A stretch of DNA of 64,000 bases from Tsuneonella deserti (GTDB taxonomy: Bacteria > Pseudomonadota > Alphaproteobacteria > Sphingomonadales > Sphingomonadaceae): positions 1,933,001 to 1,997,000 of the forward strand of contig NZ_BMKL01000001.1 in NCBI RefSeq assembly GCF_014644315.1. Direction: 5' to 3'. This document shows positions 1 to 9,763 of this stretch, piece after piece; the stretch's first letter is position 1; each line of letters starts with the position of its first letter. The position numbers and the translations under genes are program-made. The notes beneath the pieces were generated by a model, which made no database searches, was not told the DNA's origin, and saw nothing but the letters and a program-made list of their open reading frames with translations.

Positions 1-1
1 C

Positions 2-460
2 GCCGACCATTCGATCGAACGGACATATCTGGCGGTCTGCGCCGGACACCCCCGCCCTGCCGCGGGCACCATCGAGGCGCGGCTCGGCCGGTCGGACGCG
101 AACCGCAAGAAGATGGCGGTGCTGTCCGATACCGCTTCGCGCGGGAAGCATGCGATCACCCATTACCGGACGATCCGGGCGCTCGACGGGTGCGCGCTGA
201 TCGAGTGCAGGCTCGAAACCGGGCGCACGCACCAGGTCCGGGTTCACCTTGCGTCAATCGGTCATCCGCTATTGGGGGACCCTGTCTATGGACGCGATCC
301 CAAGGCCCTGCGCCCGCTCCTCAAGGAGCTTCATTTCGCCCGCCAGGCACTCCACGCCGCGAGCCTGGGCTTCGTCCATCCGGTTACGGGAAAACGGCTC
401 GTCTTCGAGGCGGACCTACCCGCCGACATGGCGGAACTTATCGACCGAACCGGTCATTGA
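2..460 (+). CDS. RluA/RluD family pseudouridine synthase, C-terminal part (5' truncated by window edge)
   Basis: The frame is open from base 2 and ends at TGA 458-460. The visible part includes the ERTYLAV segment and the GRTHQVRVHLASIGHP motif, which belong to the C-terminal half of RluA-type synthases. These enzymes convert uridine to pseudouridine in 23S rRNA or tRNA in the cytoplasm. The catalytic Asp (HRLD-type motif) should lie upstream, outside the window, so the exact target site cannot be assigned. The gene is co-directional with rpoH, about 105 bp downstream, an order common in sphingomonads. Confidence 0.9.
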   Translation, partial: ADHSIERTYLAVCAGHPRPAAGTIEARLGRSDANRKKMAVLSDTASRGKHAITHYRTIRALDGCALIECRLETGRTHQVRVHLASIGHPLLGDPVYGRDPKALRPLLKELHFARQALHAASLGFVHPVTGKRLVFEADLPADMAELIDRTGH

Positions 461-565
461 AATCGACGAAACGCGCTGCACGGACGCGCGCAATCCGGTA
501 TATATGGATCAGCGTGCCCCATCAGGTGGATGCCCGTCTGGGGTCCCGATAACGAGGGCGACGCG

Positions 566-1495
566 ATGAAAGGTCAGGGTATAGTGAGTACTTCCAAAAA
601 GTTGTCGGTCCCGGCGCTGAACGGTGAGCAGAGCCTCAACCGCTATCTTGCCGAGATCAAGAAATTCCCCATCCTGAAGCCCGAGCAGGAATACATGCTC
701 GCCAAGCGTTATCAGGAACACGAGGATAGCGAGGCTGCGGCCCAGCTCGTCACCAGCCACCTGCGGCTCGTGGCCAAGATCGCCATGGGCTACCGCGGCT
801 ACGGCCTGCCGGTCAGCGACCTCATCTCCGAAGGCAACGTCGGCCTGATGCAGGGCGTCAAGAAGTTCGAGCCCGATCGCGGCTTCCGCCTCGCGACTTA
901 CGCGATGTGGTGGATCAAGGCGTCGATCCAGGAGTTCATCCTACGCTCGTGGAGCCTCGTGAAAATGGGCACCACCGCGGCCCAGAAGAAGCTGTTCTTC
1001 AACCTTCGCCGGATGAAGAAGGAGCTCGAGGCTTACGAAGACGCCGATCTCCATCCGGACGACGTGGCCAAGATCGCGACCACGCTCGGCGTTGCCGAGC
1101 AGGAAGTGATCAACATGAACCGGCGCATGATGATGGGCGGCGACGGCTCGCTCAACGTCTCGATGCGCAACGGCGAGGAAGGCGCGGGCGAGTGGCAGGA
1201 CTGGCTGAAGGACGACCGTCCTCTGCAGGACGAAACCACCGCCGAGGCCGAGGAAGCGATGGTGCGTCACGAGATGCTGGTGGAGGCGATGGACAGCCTC
1301 AACGAGCGCGAGAAGCACATCCTCACCGAACGTCGCCTGACGGATGATCCGCAGACTCTTGAGGAGCTATCGCAGGTCTATGACGTCAGCCGCGAACGCA
1401 TCCGCCAGATCGAGGTGCGCGCGTTCGAGAAGCTGCAAAAGGCGATGCAGCGCATCGCCGGCGAGCGGCTGCTGCCGGCGCCGGTCGCGGGCTGA
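566..1495 (+). CDS. rpoH: RNA polymerase sigma-32 factor (heat shock) RpoH
   Basis: This is a sigma-70 family factor of about 309 aa. It carries region 2 (NVGLMQGVKKFEPDRGFRLA, then YAMWWIKASIQEFILRSWSL) and a C-terminal region 4 helix-turn-helix (VSRERIRQIEVRAFEKLQ). The segment QKKLFFNLRR is the RpoH box that separates sigma-32 from other sigma factors. The ATG at 566 is chosen because it follows GAGGGCG; an in-frame ATG at 530 would add 12 residues that do not look family-like. It directs heat-shock transcription, and the window's clpP, clpX, clpS and tig are plausible members of that proteostasis network. A hairpin terminator follows. Confidence 0.95.
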   Translation: MKGQGIVSTSKKLSVPALNGEQSLNRYLAEIKKFPILKPEQEYMLAKRYQEHEDSEAAAQLVTSHLRLVAKIAMGYRGYGLPVSDLISEGNVGLMQGVKKFEPDRGFRLATYAMWWIKASIQEFILRSWSLVKMGTTAAQKKLFFNLRRMKKELEAYEDADLHPDDVAKIATTLGVAEQEVINMNRRMMMGGDGSLNVSMRNGEEGAGEWQDWLKDDRPLQDETTAEAEEAMVRHEMLVEAMDSLNEREKHILTERRLTDDPQTLEELSQVYDVSRERIRQIEVRAFEKLQKAMQRIAGERLLPAPVAG

Positions 1496-1516
1496 TACTG
1501 CACTTCTTGCCATGCG

Positions 1517-1545
1517 AAGGGCCGTCCCGTTCGGGGCGGCCCTTT
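1517..1545 (+). terminator. Rho-independent-type hairpin after rpoH
   Basis: Arms AAGGGCCGTCCCG and CGGGGCGGCCCTTT enclose a TT loop and end in a short T run, 21 bp after the rpoH stop. The same core (GGGCCGTCCCG, two-base loop, CGGGGCGGCCC) recurs at 61113-61138. Confidence 0.8.
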
Positions 1546-1621
1546 CCGCATTCAGGGAACCCGCTGCGCGCTATCCTCGTTCGACTAGGCGCTGACAGGC
1601 ACAGGCGGCAAGGAAGGCGCG

Positions 1622-1924
1622 ATGGAAACAGGTCTGGTCATCGTGGGCGTCGGGCTCCTGATTGTGTTCGCAACTTTCGCACACCTGTTGCTCAATGCCC
1701 GGGGCCTGATGCGCCTCGTCAAACCGATGTCGGGGGGCGAGATTCGCGTCGGACAAGGGCACGAGGGATCCTCGCGCGGGACCATCCTGTTCTCGCTCAT
1801 CCTGCACTTCGTGGGCTGGGCTATCGCGGCGATCGCGTACTTCACGATGGTGGCGCAGGTCGCCGAAACCGCGCCCGAACGCGGGGAAATTCCCGCCACC
1901 GTCAACGGCACGACCGCCCGATAA
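1622..1924 (+). CDS. Small two-helix membrane protein, function unknown
   Basis: This 100-aa protein has an N-terminal hydrophobic helix (about residues 4-25) and a second one (about 58-80), joined by a polar Gly/Arg-rich loop. An AGGAAGG ribosome-binding site lies just upstream of the ATG. It sits between rpoH and mtgA in the same direction, 53 bp before mtgA. I do not recognise the family. The two transmembrane segments and good RBS support a real inner-membrane protein. Confidence 0.65.
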   Translation: METGLVIVGVGLLIVFATFAHLLLNARGLMRLVKPMSGGEIRVGQGHEGSSRGTILFSLILHFVGWAIAAIAYFTMVAQVAETAPERGEIPATVNGTTAR

Positions 1925-1977
1925 GTGCCACGCTGCCGATTGTGCCGCCGCGTCCGCCACGATAGGCGCGCCAGACC

Positions 1978-2646
1978 ATGTTCGTGATTGTGCGCTTTCT
2001 GGCCAAGGTGGCGGTGGGCTTCGTGCTGCTGAGCCTCGCATTCGTCATCATCTACCGTTTCGTCCCCGTCCCGATCACGGCCACGATGCTCATGGACGGA
2101 AACGGCATCACGAAGGATTGGGAGCCGCTTTCCAACATCGACCGCAACCTGGTGAGCGCGGTGATCGCAGGAGAGGACGGCAAGTTCTGCAGCCATTCGG
2201 GCTTCGACCAGGAGGCTATCGAAAAGGCGATCCAGCGGAACATGGAAGGGGGCCGGATCCGCGGCGGCTCCACCATCAGCCAGCAGACCGCCAAGAACGT
2301 GTTCCTGTGGCAGGGCGGCGGTTACTTCCGCAAATTACTGGAGGCCTGGTTCACGTTCCTGATCGAGCACATGTGGGGCAAGCGGCGGATCATGGAAATC
2401 TATCTCAACGTCGCCGAAACCGGGATCGGCACTTACGGCGCGGAAGCTGGGGCGCAGCGGTATTTCAACCACTCGGCCAATCGCCTGTCGCGCACCGAAG
2501 CGGCGCGCATGGCCGCCGCGCTGCCGCTGCCCAAGGAGCGCTCGGTCGTCAGCCCGTCGGGCTTCACCCGCCGCTATGGCAACACCATCGCGGCCCGGAT
2601 CGGCGTCGTCCGGCGTGACGGTCTCGATTCCTGCGTCTACGAGTAG
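1978..2646 (+). CDS. mtgA: Monofunctional biosynthetic peptidoglycan transglycosylase
   Basis: This is a 222-aa glycosyltransferase family 51 enzyme with one N-terminal membrane anchor (about residues 5-25). Family motifs are visible: EDGKFCSHSGFD, which holds the catalytic Glu, then GGSTISQQTAKNVFLW and the KRRIMEIYLNVAETG segment. It polymerises lipid II into glycan strands at the outer face of the inner membrane. No transpeptidase domain follows, and the length fits MtgA rather than a class A PBP. The cation efflux gene starts 4 bp after its stop, so the two are probably co-transcribed. Confidence 0.93.
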   Translation: MFVIVRFLAKVAVGFVLLSLAFVIIYRFVPVPITATMLMDGNGITKDWEPLSNIDRNLVSAVIAGEDGKFCSHSGFDQEAIEKAIQRNMEGGRIRGGSTISQQTAKNVFLWQGGGYFRKLLEAWFTFLIEHMWGKRRIMEIYLNVAETGIGTYGAEAGAQRYFNHSANRLSRTEAARMAAALPLPKERSVVSPSGFTRRYGNTIAARIGVVRRDGLDSCVYE

Positions 2647-2650
2647 AGAG

Positions 2651-3568
2651 ATGGGCGCGGGACATTCGCACGAGCACGGTCACGATCACGGCCCGGTCAA
2701 CCACGGTCCCGCTTTCGCGATCGGGGTGACGCTCAACCTGTTGTTCGTCGGCGTGGAAGCCACCTACGGCTTCCTTTCGGGCTCGATGGCGCTGGTGGCC
2801 GACGCCGGGCACAACCTTTCCGACGTCCTCAGCCTCGCGCTGGCGTGGGGCGCGAGCGTGCTGGCGAGACGACCCGCGGGTGGCCGTTTCACTTACGGGT
2901 TCAAAAGCTCCACCATCCTTGCCGCGCTGGCAAATGCCGGCCTGCTGCTCGTCGCCATCGCGGGCATCGCCTATGAAACGCTCGGCCGTATCGCCGCCCC
3001 GCCGGCGGTAGAAGGCCGCATGATGATCGCGGTCGCCGGCCTCGGTATCCTGATCAACGGCGCGACCGCCCTGCTGTTCATGCGGGGCCGGAAAAACGAC
3101 ATCAATATCCGCGGCGCGTTCCTGCACATGGCGGCGGACGCGCTGGTGAGCCTGGGTGTAGTGGTGGCCGGCGCGGCCATCCTCCTGACCGGCGCGCGGT
3201 GGATCGATCCGGTCACCAGCCTCGTCATCGTTCTGGTGATCGCCTGGGGCACCTGGGGACTGCTGAAGGACAGCGTAAAGCTCAGCCTCAATGCGGTGCC
3301 CGACCATATCGACGAGGCCGCCGTGCGCGCGCACCTTGCCGCTCTTCCGGGCGTGGCGGCGGTGCACGATCTCCACATCTGGCCGATGAGCACGACCGAG
3401 GCCGCGCTGACGGCGCACCTGGTCATGCCGTCAGGCCACCCGGGCGATGGTTTCCTTCACGAGCTGGCGCACGATCTCGAGCACGATTTCCGGATCGGTC
3501 ACACGACCGTGCAGGTCGAAACCGAGGCTAGCGAGGACTGCCGGCTGGCCCCCGCCACTCACGCGTAG
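2651..3568 (+). CDS. Cation diffusion facilitator family heavy-metal efflux protein (CzcD/ZitB type)
   Basis: The protein is 305 aa and starts with a His-rich tail ([10 protein letters not shown]), followed by about six transmembrane helices. Metal-site segments of the family are visible: [13 protein letters not shown] in helix II and [12 protein letters not shown] in helix V. The cytoplasmic C-terminal domain contains [12 protein letters not shown] proteins export Zn2+, Co2+ or Cd2+ in exchange for protons; the HxxxD-type site suggests zinc. The ATG at 2651 is preferred over an in-frame start inside mtgA because it opens directly into the His-rich tail. Confidence 0.9.
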   Translation: MGAGHSHEHGHDHGPVNHGPAFAIGVTLNLLFVGVEATYGFLSGSMALVADAGHNLSDVLSLALAWGASVLARRPAGGRFTYGFKSSTILAALANAGLLLVAIAGIAYETLGRIAAPPAVEGRMMIAVAGLGILINGATALLFMRGRKNDINIRGAFLHMAADALVSLGVVVAGAAILLTGARWIDPVTSLVIVLVIAWGTWGLLKDSVKLSLNAVPDHIDEAAVRAHLAALPGVAAVHDLHIWPMSTTEAALTAHLVMPSGHPGDGFLHELAHDLEHDFRIGHTTVQVETEASEDCRLAPATHA

Positions 3569-3590
3569 CGGGTTGCCGGCGAGACGGTGA

Positions 3591-4856
<1,266 letters not shown>

Positions 4857-4918
4857 GTCCTAAACCTTCGATCCCCTTTCGGGCGCACGAGATGAACGCA
4901 CGAAACGGAGATTCGCCG

Positions 4919-4946
4919 ACCCTAGGGCCGGAATTGGGATAATCAA
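4919..4946 (-). promoter_or_regulatory. Candidate clpX promoter
   Basis: On the minus strand TTGATT (4946-4941) is followed after 16 bp by TAGGGT (4924-4919), about 60 bp upstream of the clpX ATG. The -35 matches well and the -10 only moderately. This is a pattern-based prediction. Confidence 0.35.
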
Positions 4947-5033
4947 CTCTCGGCACCTACCGCCTTGCCCCTTGCGGCAAGCTGAAGCGGCAGGGTTGCC
5001 GAATTGCTACGGCCCGCCCGGGACCGCTGGCCG

Positions 5034-5741
5034 TCACTCAGGCGCGCCGCCCGAACCTTCGCTATCAGACGAGGTCACTTCGCTTTCGGGACGCGTTTCG
5101 AACACTTTGTCGACGATGCCGAAGGCCATCGCCTCGTCTGCTTCGAGGAACGTGTCGCGGTCCATCGCCTTCTCGATCTCGTCGAGGCTCTTGCCCGTAT
5201 ACTTGGCGTAGAGATCGTTGAGGCGCTTGCGCATCCGCAGGATCTCGCGCGCCTGGATCTCGATGTCGGAGGCCATGCCGCGCGCGCCGCCCGAAGGCTG
5301 GTGGACCATGATTCGCGCGTTGGGGAGCGCGATGCGCATGCCCGGTTCGCCGGCCGCGAGCAGGAAGCTGCCCATGCTGGCCGCCTGGCCGACGCAGACG
5401 GTGGAAACCCGCGGCTTGATGTACTGCATGGTGTCATGGATCGCCATGCCGGCCGTCACCACCCCGCCGGGCGAGTTGATGTACATGCTGATCGGCTTCG
5501 ACGGATTTTCGCTCTCGAGGAACAGCAACTGCGCGACGATCAACGAGGCCATGTTGTCTTCCACCTGATCCGTTACGAACACGATGCGTTCGCGCAGGAG
5601 GCGGCTGAAGATGTCGAAGCTGCGCTCGCCGCGGCTGGTCTGCTCGACCACCACCGGCACCAGCGCCCCCGTCAGGGGATCGCGGGCGAACTTGCCCTGG
5701 CTGCCGTAGGTTTCGCCGTAGCCGCCCAACACGTCGATCAT
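5034..5741 (-). CDS. clpP: ATP-dependent Clp protease proteolytic subunit ClpP
   Basis: This 235-aa serine peptidase has the nucleophile in [11 protein letters not shown] (Ser122), His147 in [11 protein letters not shown], and Asp196 in the MDRDTFLE segment, spaced as in E. coli ClpP. Two rings of seven subunits form the proteolytic chamber capped by ClpX or ClpA. The C-terminus carries an acidic Ser/Glu-rich tail (about residues 216-235) beyond the usual fold. It lies upstream of clpX on the minus strand. In many alphaproteobacteria tig precedes clpP directly; here tig is about 4 kb away. Confidence 0.97.
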   Translation of the reverse strand: MIDVLGGYGETYGSQGKFARDPLTGALVPVVVEQTSRGERSFDIFSRLLRERIVFVTDQVEDNMASLIVAQLLFLESENPSKPISMYINSPGGVVTAGMAIHDTMQYIKPRVSTVCVGQAASMGSFLLAAGEPGMRIALPNARIMVHQPSGGARGMASDIEIQAREILRMRKRLNDLYAKYTGKSLDEIEKAMDRDTFLEADEAMAFGIVDKVFETRPESEVTSSDSEGSGGAPE

Positions 5742-5774
5742 GGAAAACTCGTCCTCTCGTCTGGATAGGTCGGC

Positions 5775-5805
5775 CTATGTCGCGAGTGGGCGCGCGTTGT
5801 TCAAG
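5775..5805 (-). promoter_or_regulatory. Possible sigma-32 promoter upstream of clpP
   Basis: On the minus strand CTTGAA (5805-5800) is followed about 18 bp later by GCGACATA, 34-64 bp before the clpP start. CTTGAA matches the heat-shock -35 element; the -10 match is poor. A sigma-32 promoter is expected for clpP from family knowledge, but the site is weak. Confidence 0.3.
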
Positions 5806-5871
5806 AGCCTTAACCCTGCCCATGCCCGGAAGCTTGGGGGCAAGCGCTTATCGTTCGTCGGACGTTTGACG

Positions 5872-5885
5872 ACTACAGGTGTAGT
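5872..5885. promoter_or_regulatory. BlaI/CopY-type palindromic operator
   Basis: ACTACA-GG-TGTAGT is an exact 14-bp interrupted palindrome containing the TACA-N2-TGTA core bound by BlaI/MecI/CopY repressors. It sits immediately after TTGACG (5866-5871), about 100 bp upstream of the TonB receptor start at 5982. No BlaI homologue is encoded in this window, so the regulator is inferred from the site only. Confidence 0.45.
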
Positions 5886-5981
5886 TCGTCGCCGCGGATC
5901 AAGCGTCCGTCGAGCATCGGATGGGCTGCCCCGGCGGCACGTGCATTACCGCTCCAACACACCTCGGGGAGCCAAATTGCA

Positions 5982-8069
5982 ATGCCGAAAACAGGTCGCT
6001 TTCTTATCGCAGTCTCGGCGCTGGCGCTGGCATGGCCGGCACTTGCGAACGACGGCGGGAGCGACGCTGCCACGGACGCGGCCAATGTCGCGTCCGCCCC
6101 GGACGACGGCCGCCAGGTCTATGCGCCGGATTACTTCGCGCGCTTCGCACCCAAGTCCGCCCTCGACATGCTTTCGCAAGTACCCGGCTTCTCCATCCGG
6201 GAGGATGACCAGGGGCGCGGGCTGGGCCAGGCCAACACCAACGTCCTGATCAACGGTGAGCGCGTCGCGCTCAAGTCCGAGGGCATCGGAGATCGCCTTC
6301 GCCGCATATCCGCCGACAAGGTGACTCGGATCGAGATCGTCGATGGCGCCTCCCTCAATATCCCGGGTCTCTCGGGCCAGGTCGCCAACGTCATCACCAG
6401 CGGGGGCGGCGTTTCGGGTCAATTCGATTGGAAGACCCGCTTTCGCCCCGGTTACGTGGAACCCGAGTGGTTCGGGGGTAACGTGTCCGTCAGCGGCTCG
6501 GCCAAGACGCTCGAATATTCCCTGGCGCTGAGCAATGACAATGGCCGCGGGGCCGCGAAAGGTCCGACCGTCATCACCGATGGACAGGGCACCCTGATCG
6601 AGACCCGCCAGGCGCATATCGCCAACGTATCGGATTCACCCAAGATCGCCGCTTCACTCAAGTGGGACGGCCCGGGCAGTTCGGTGGCAAACTTCAACGC
6701 CTCCTACCAGCGGCAATGGTACCACGGCCGCTTCGACGAGGAACGCTTTCCGGTGTCCGGCGTCCCGCGCCACCGCGACTACGAACAGCATGACAAGGAC
6801 TGGAACTACGAGATCGGCGGCGATTTCGAATTCGCGCTCGGGCCCGGTCGGCTCAAGCTGATCGGTCTGGAGCGGTACGACCACGACAACTATTACGAAG
6901 ATGTTGTCTTCACCAAGGCCGACGGTTCGCCACCGTTCGGCGGACGCTACGTGAACATGAACGAAAGCGGCGAGCATATCGGGCGCGGCGAGTACAGCTG
7001 GAAAATGCTCGGCGGCGACTGGCAACTCGCGGGAGAAGCGGCCTTCAACCGCTACAGCGGCGTCGCCACTCTCTACGACCTGACGCCGGACGGCGACTTC
7101 GTGGAACTGCCGTTTTCGGCAGGTACCGGGGGCGTGACCGAGGACCGCTACGAAGTGGTGCTGACCCACGGCCGGCAGCTGGCGAAGAACCTTTCGCTCC
7201 AGGTGGGCCTGGGCGGCGAGTATTCGAAGCTTTCGCAGACCGGCGCCAACGGTCTGACCCGCTCCTTCTACCGGCCAAAAGGATCGGTGTCGCTGGCCTG
7301 GACGCCAAGCAAGGGTCTCGACCTGTCGCTCAAGGTCGCGCGGGTCGTCGGCCAGCTTTCCTTCGGAGACTTCCTGGCCCGGGTCGACCTCGACCAGGGG
7401 CAGAACAACGCCGGCAACGTCGAGCTCGTGCCGCCGCAACGCTGGAACGTGGACTTCGAGGTCAAGAAGGATCTCGGGCGCTGGGGTACCACCGACCTCA
7501 AGCTCTTCTACAGCGCGATCGACGACTACATCGACGTCATCCCGCTGGGCGGAGGCGCCGAATCGACCGGCAACATTCCGCACGCGCATCGCTTCGGCCT
7601 GGACTGGACCTCCACCGTCAACCTCGATCCGATCGGCCTCAAGGGCGCCAAGATCGATACCAACCTGGTGCTCGAGAAATCGCAGGTGAAGGACCCGGTC
7701 ACCGGATTGGCGCGCTATTTCAGCAATTACCAGGACCGCCATGCCGAAGCCAACTTCCGCTACGACATCCCCGATTCGTCGTGGGCCGGAGGGTTCGGCG
7801 TGCAGTACAACCATCGCCGGCCATACTGGAGGCTTTACGAGGTCGGCCTGAACTACGAAGGCCCGATATATTCGACCGTGTTCGTCGAGAACAAGGACGT
7901 CTTCGGCCTTACCGTGCGCGCCGAGTACTTCAACGTGACGAACGGCCACCGGTTCGTCGAACGCACCGTTTACGATGGCCCGCGCGACACTTCGCCGGTT
8001 CTGTTCATCGAAAGCACCCGCCAGAAGGTCGGGCCGATCTTCAACCTGTCGGTGAGCGGAAAGTTCTAG
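5982..8069 (+). CDS. TonB-dependent outer-membrane receptor (plug domain plus beta-barrel)
   Basis: This 695-aa protein has a signal peptide ending near AWPALA (about residue 22). A plug domain follows (about 45-145), with ALDMLSQVPGF, NVLINGERV and ITRIEIVDG-like segments. The rest is rich in alternating aromatic and polar residues and ends in Phe (VSGKF), as outer-membrane barrels do. Such receptors import siderophores, cobalamin, sugars or peptides using TonB energy. The substrate cannot be read from the sequence. A BlaI-type palindrome lies upstream, and a secreted amidase gene starts 43 bp downstream on the same strand, suggesting a small peptide or amide uptake unit (inference). Confidence 0.85.
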   Translation: MPKTGRFLIAVSALALAWPALANDGGSDAATDAANVASAPDDGRQVYAPDYFARFAPKSALDMLSQVPGFSIREDDQGRGLGQANTNVLINGERVALKSEGIGDRLRRISADKVTRIEIVDGASLNIPGLSGQVANVITSGGGVSGQFDWKTRFRPGYVEPEWFGGNVSVSGSAKTLEYSLALSNDNGRGAAKGPTVITDGQGTLIETRQAHIANVSDSPKIAASLKWDGPGSSVANFNASYQRQWYHGRFDEERFPVSGVPRHRDYEQHDKDWNYEIGGDFEFALGPGRLKLIGLERYDHDNYYEDVVFTKADGSPPFGGRYVNMNESGEHIGRGEYSWKMLGGDWQLAGEAAFNRYSGVATLYDLTPDGDFVELPFSAGTGGVTEDRYEVVLTHGRQLAKNLSLQVGLGGEYSKLSQTGANGLTRSFYRPKGSVSLAWTPSKGLDLSLKVARVVGQLSFGDFLARVDLDQGQNNAGNVELVPPQRWNVDFEVKKDLGRWGTTDLKLFYSAIDDYIDVIPLGGGAESTGNIPHAHRFGLDWTSTVNLDPIGLKGAKIDTNLVLEKSQVKDPVTGLARYFSNYQDRHAEANFRYDIPDSSWAGGFGVQYNHRRPYWRLYEVGLNYEGPIYSTVFVENKDVFGLTVRAEYFNVTNGHRFVERTVYDGPRDTSPVLFIESTRQKVGPIFNLSVSGKF

Positions 8070-8112
8070 CCAAGGGCTTGCTTAACTTCGCTGAATCGTC
8101 ACGTTGGCGGCC

Positions 8113-9588
8113 ATGAAAACCGCGCTTTCTTCCGCCGCCGCGCTGCTCGCCCTCGCTGCCCCGCTTCAAGCCCGTCCGGCGGACGACGCGAAGGCTTACG
8201 CCAAGCGCATCGCCGCGATCGACGACAGCGGACCGATGCTGAACTCGGTCATAGTCTATGACCGGGATGCCGCCCGCAAGAGCAAGGCGGCGGCGAACAT
8301 CGGCCCGCTTCACGGGCGCACGGTGCTGGTGAAGGACAATATCGAGACGCGCGAATGGCCGACCACCGCGGGCAGCCTCGCCCTGGCCGGCAATATGACC
8401 GGCCGCGACGCTCCGCTCATCACGCGCCTGCGCGCCGCGGGCGGAGTGGTGCTGGGAAAGACCAACCTCAGCGAATGGGCCAATATCCGCTCGAGCCATT
8501 CGACAAGCGGCTGGAGCGCGGTGGGCGGGCTCACGAAGAACCCGCATGCGACCGATCGCAATTCCTGCGGATCGTCGTCGGGCAGCGGCGCGGCGGTCGC
8601 GGCCGGACTGGCTTGGGCGGCCATCGGGACCGAGACCGACGGATCGATCACCTGCCCGGCCAGCGTCAACGGCGTGGTCGGCTTCAAGCCCACCGTCGGG
8701 CTGGTCAGCCGGACTCACGTGGTGCCGATCAGCAGCACGCAGGACACCGCCGGGCCGATGACGCGCAGCGTCGCCGATGCCGCTCTGCTGCTCGACGCGA
8801 TTGCGGGAAGCGACCCGTCCGATTCGGCTACTGCTTCCGCCGACCGTTACGCAGGCCGCTTCACCGCGGGACTGGCGGGCGCGTCGCTGAAAGGAATGCG
8901 GATCGGTGTGCTGCGTAAGCAAGCGGGCACCCGCGCCGACGTGCTCGCGCTGTTCGACCGCGCCCTCGCCGACATGAAGGCCGCCGGCGCGGAGCTTGTG
9001 GAGATCGAATACGCGGAGCCCGACGCGATGTACGAGGCGGAAGGAACCGTCCTCTATTACGAACTGCGCGAAGGCCTGGCGGATTACCTGCGGTCGTCGC
9101 CTGCGGACATTCCCATTCGCTCACTCGATGACGCGATCGCCTTCAACAAGGCGCACGCGAGCGAGGAGATGCGCTGGTTCGGCCAGGAAACTTTCGAACT
9201 CGCCCAGAAGGCCACGGACCGCGCCGCCTATGAAAAGGCGCGCGCGGAGGGACAGAGGCTGGCAGGCAAGGAAGGGATCGACCGGCTCCTGAAGGAGAAC
9301 AGGGTCGCGGTGCTGGTCGCGCCAACCGGAGGGCCCGCCTGGCCGAGCGATCTTGTCTATGGCGATAATTTTCCCGGCGGGATCGGAGCGGGCAGCCTGG
9401 CGGCGATCGCCGGATATCCCCACCTGACCGTGCCGATGGGTGCGGTCGAGCGGCTGCCTGTAGGATTGAGCTTCTTGGGCGCCCAGTGGGACGATCTCGA
9501 AGTCCTGCGGATTGGCGCGGCCTACGAAGCGGCGCGGTCGGCCGCGCTGCCCGTCCCTTCTTTCCGTCCGTGGTCGCCGGCACCCTGA
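8113..9588 (+). CDS. Secreted amidase signature family hydrolase
   Basis: The protein is about 491 aa and starts with a signal peptide (residues 1 to about 20, ending APLQA). The amidase signature Ser-cisSer-Lys triad is present: the Lys in VLVKDNIETREWPTTAGS, and the serine cluster in SCGSSSGSGAAVAAGLAW followed by GTETDGSITCPA. These enzymes hydrolyse amides, peptides or amino-acid amides. The ATG at 8113 is preferred over a TTG nine bases earlier. The export signal and position behind a TonB receptor suggest a periplasmic enzyme acting on an imported amide. Confidence 0.85.
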   Translation: MKTALSSAAALLALAAPLQARPADDAKAYAKRIAAIDDSGPMLNSVIVYDRDAARKSKAAANIGPLHGRTVLVKDNIETREWPTTAGSLALAGNMTGRDAPLITRLRAAGGVVLGKTNLSEWANIRSSHSTSGWSAVGGLTKNPHATDRNSCGSSSGSGAAVAAGLAWAAIGTETDGSITCPASVNGVVGFKPTVGLVSRTHVVPISSTQDTAGPMTRSVADAALLLDAIAGSDPSDSATASADRYAGRFTAGLAGASLKGMRIGVLRKQAGTRADVLALFDRALADMKAAGAELVEIEYAEPDAMYEAEGTVLYYELREGLADYLRSSPADIPIRSLDDAIAFNKAHASEEMRWFGQETFELAQKATDRAAYEKARAEGQRLAGKEGIDRLLKENRVAVLVAPTGGPAWPSDLVYGDNFPGGIGAGSLAAIAGYPHLTVPMGAVERLPVGLSFLGAQWDDLEVLRIGAAYEAARSAALPVPSFRPWSPAP

Positions 9589-9655
9589 GCAGGGCCAGCG
9601 CCCCGGGCTCCACGGGTCCAGCGAAAGTCGGGTCGCTTTCTTAGCTGGCTGACAT

Positions 9656-9696
9656 GAGAAACCCTCGATCACCTGAGAGGTGACGAGGGTTGTCTC
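9656..9696. terminator. Long perfect-arm hairpin between convergent amidase and tig genes
   Basis: Arms GAGAAACCCTCG...TCACCT and AGGTGACGAGGGTT...TCTC pair over about 18 bp with two single-base interruptions and a three-base loop (GAG). It sits between two convergent stop codons (9588 and 9764), so a bidirectional transcription stop is likely. No long T run follows on either strand. Confidence 0.55.
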
Positions 9697-9763
9697 GAAA
9701 ACCAGTGTTGCAAGCCAAGCGGACAACCTCGCGCGCAAAGGCGGGCTGTCCGCTTCGCGCCAG

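Noticed and set aside
4964..4981. CTTGCC/GGCAAG inverted repeat between clpP and clpX as a terminator
   Set aside because: The stem is six base pairs with no T run, and clpP-clpX read-through is expected.
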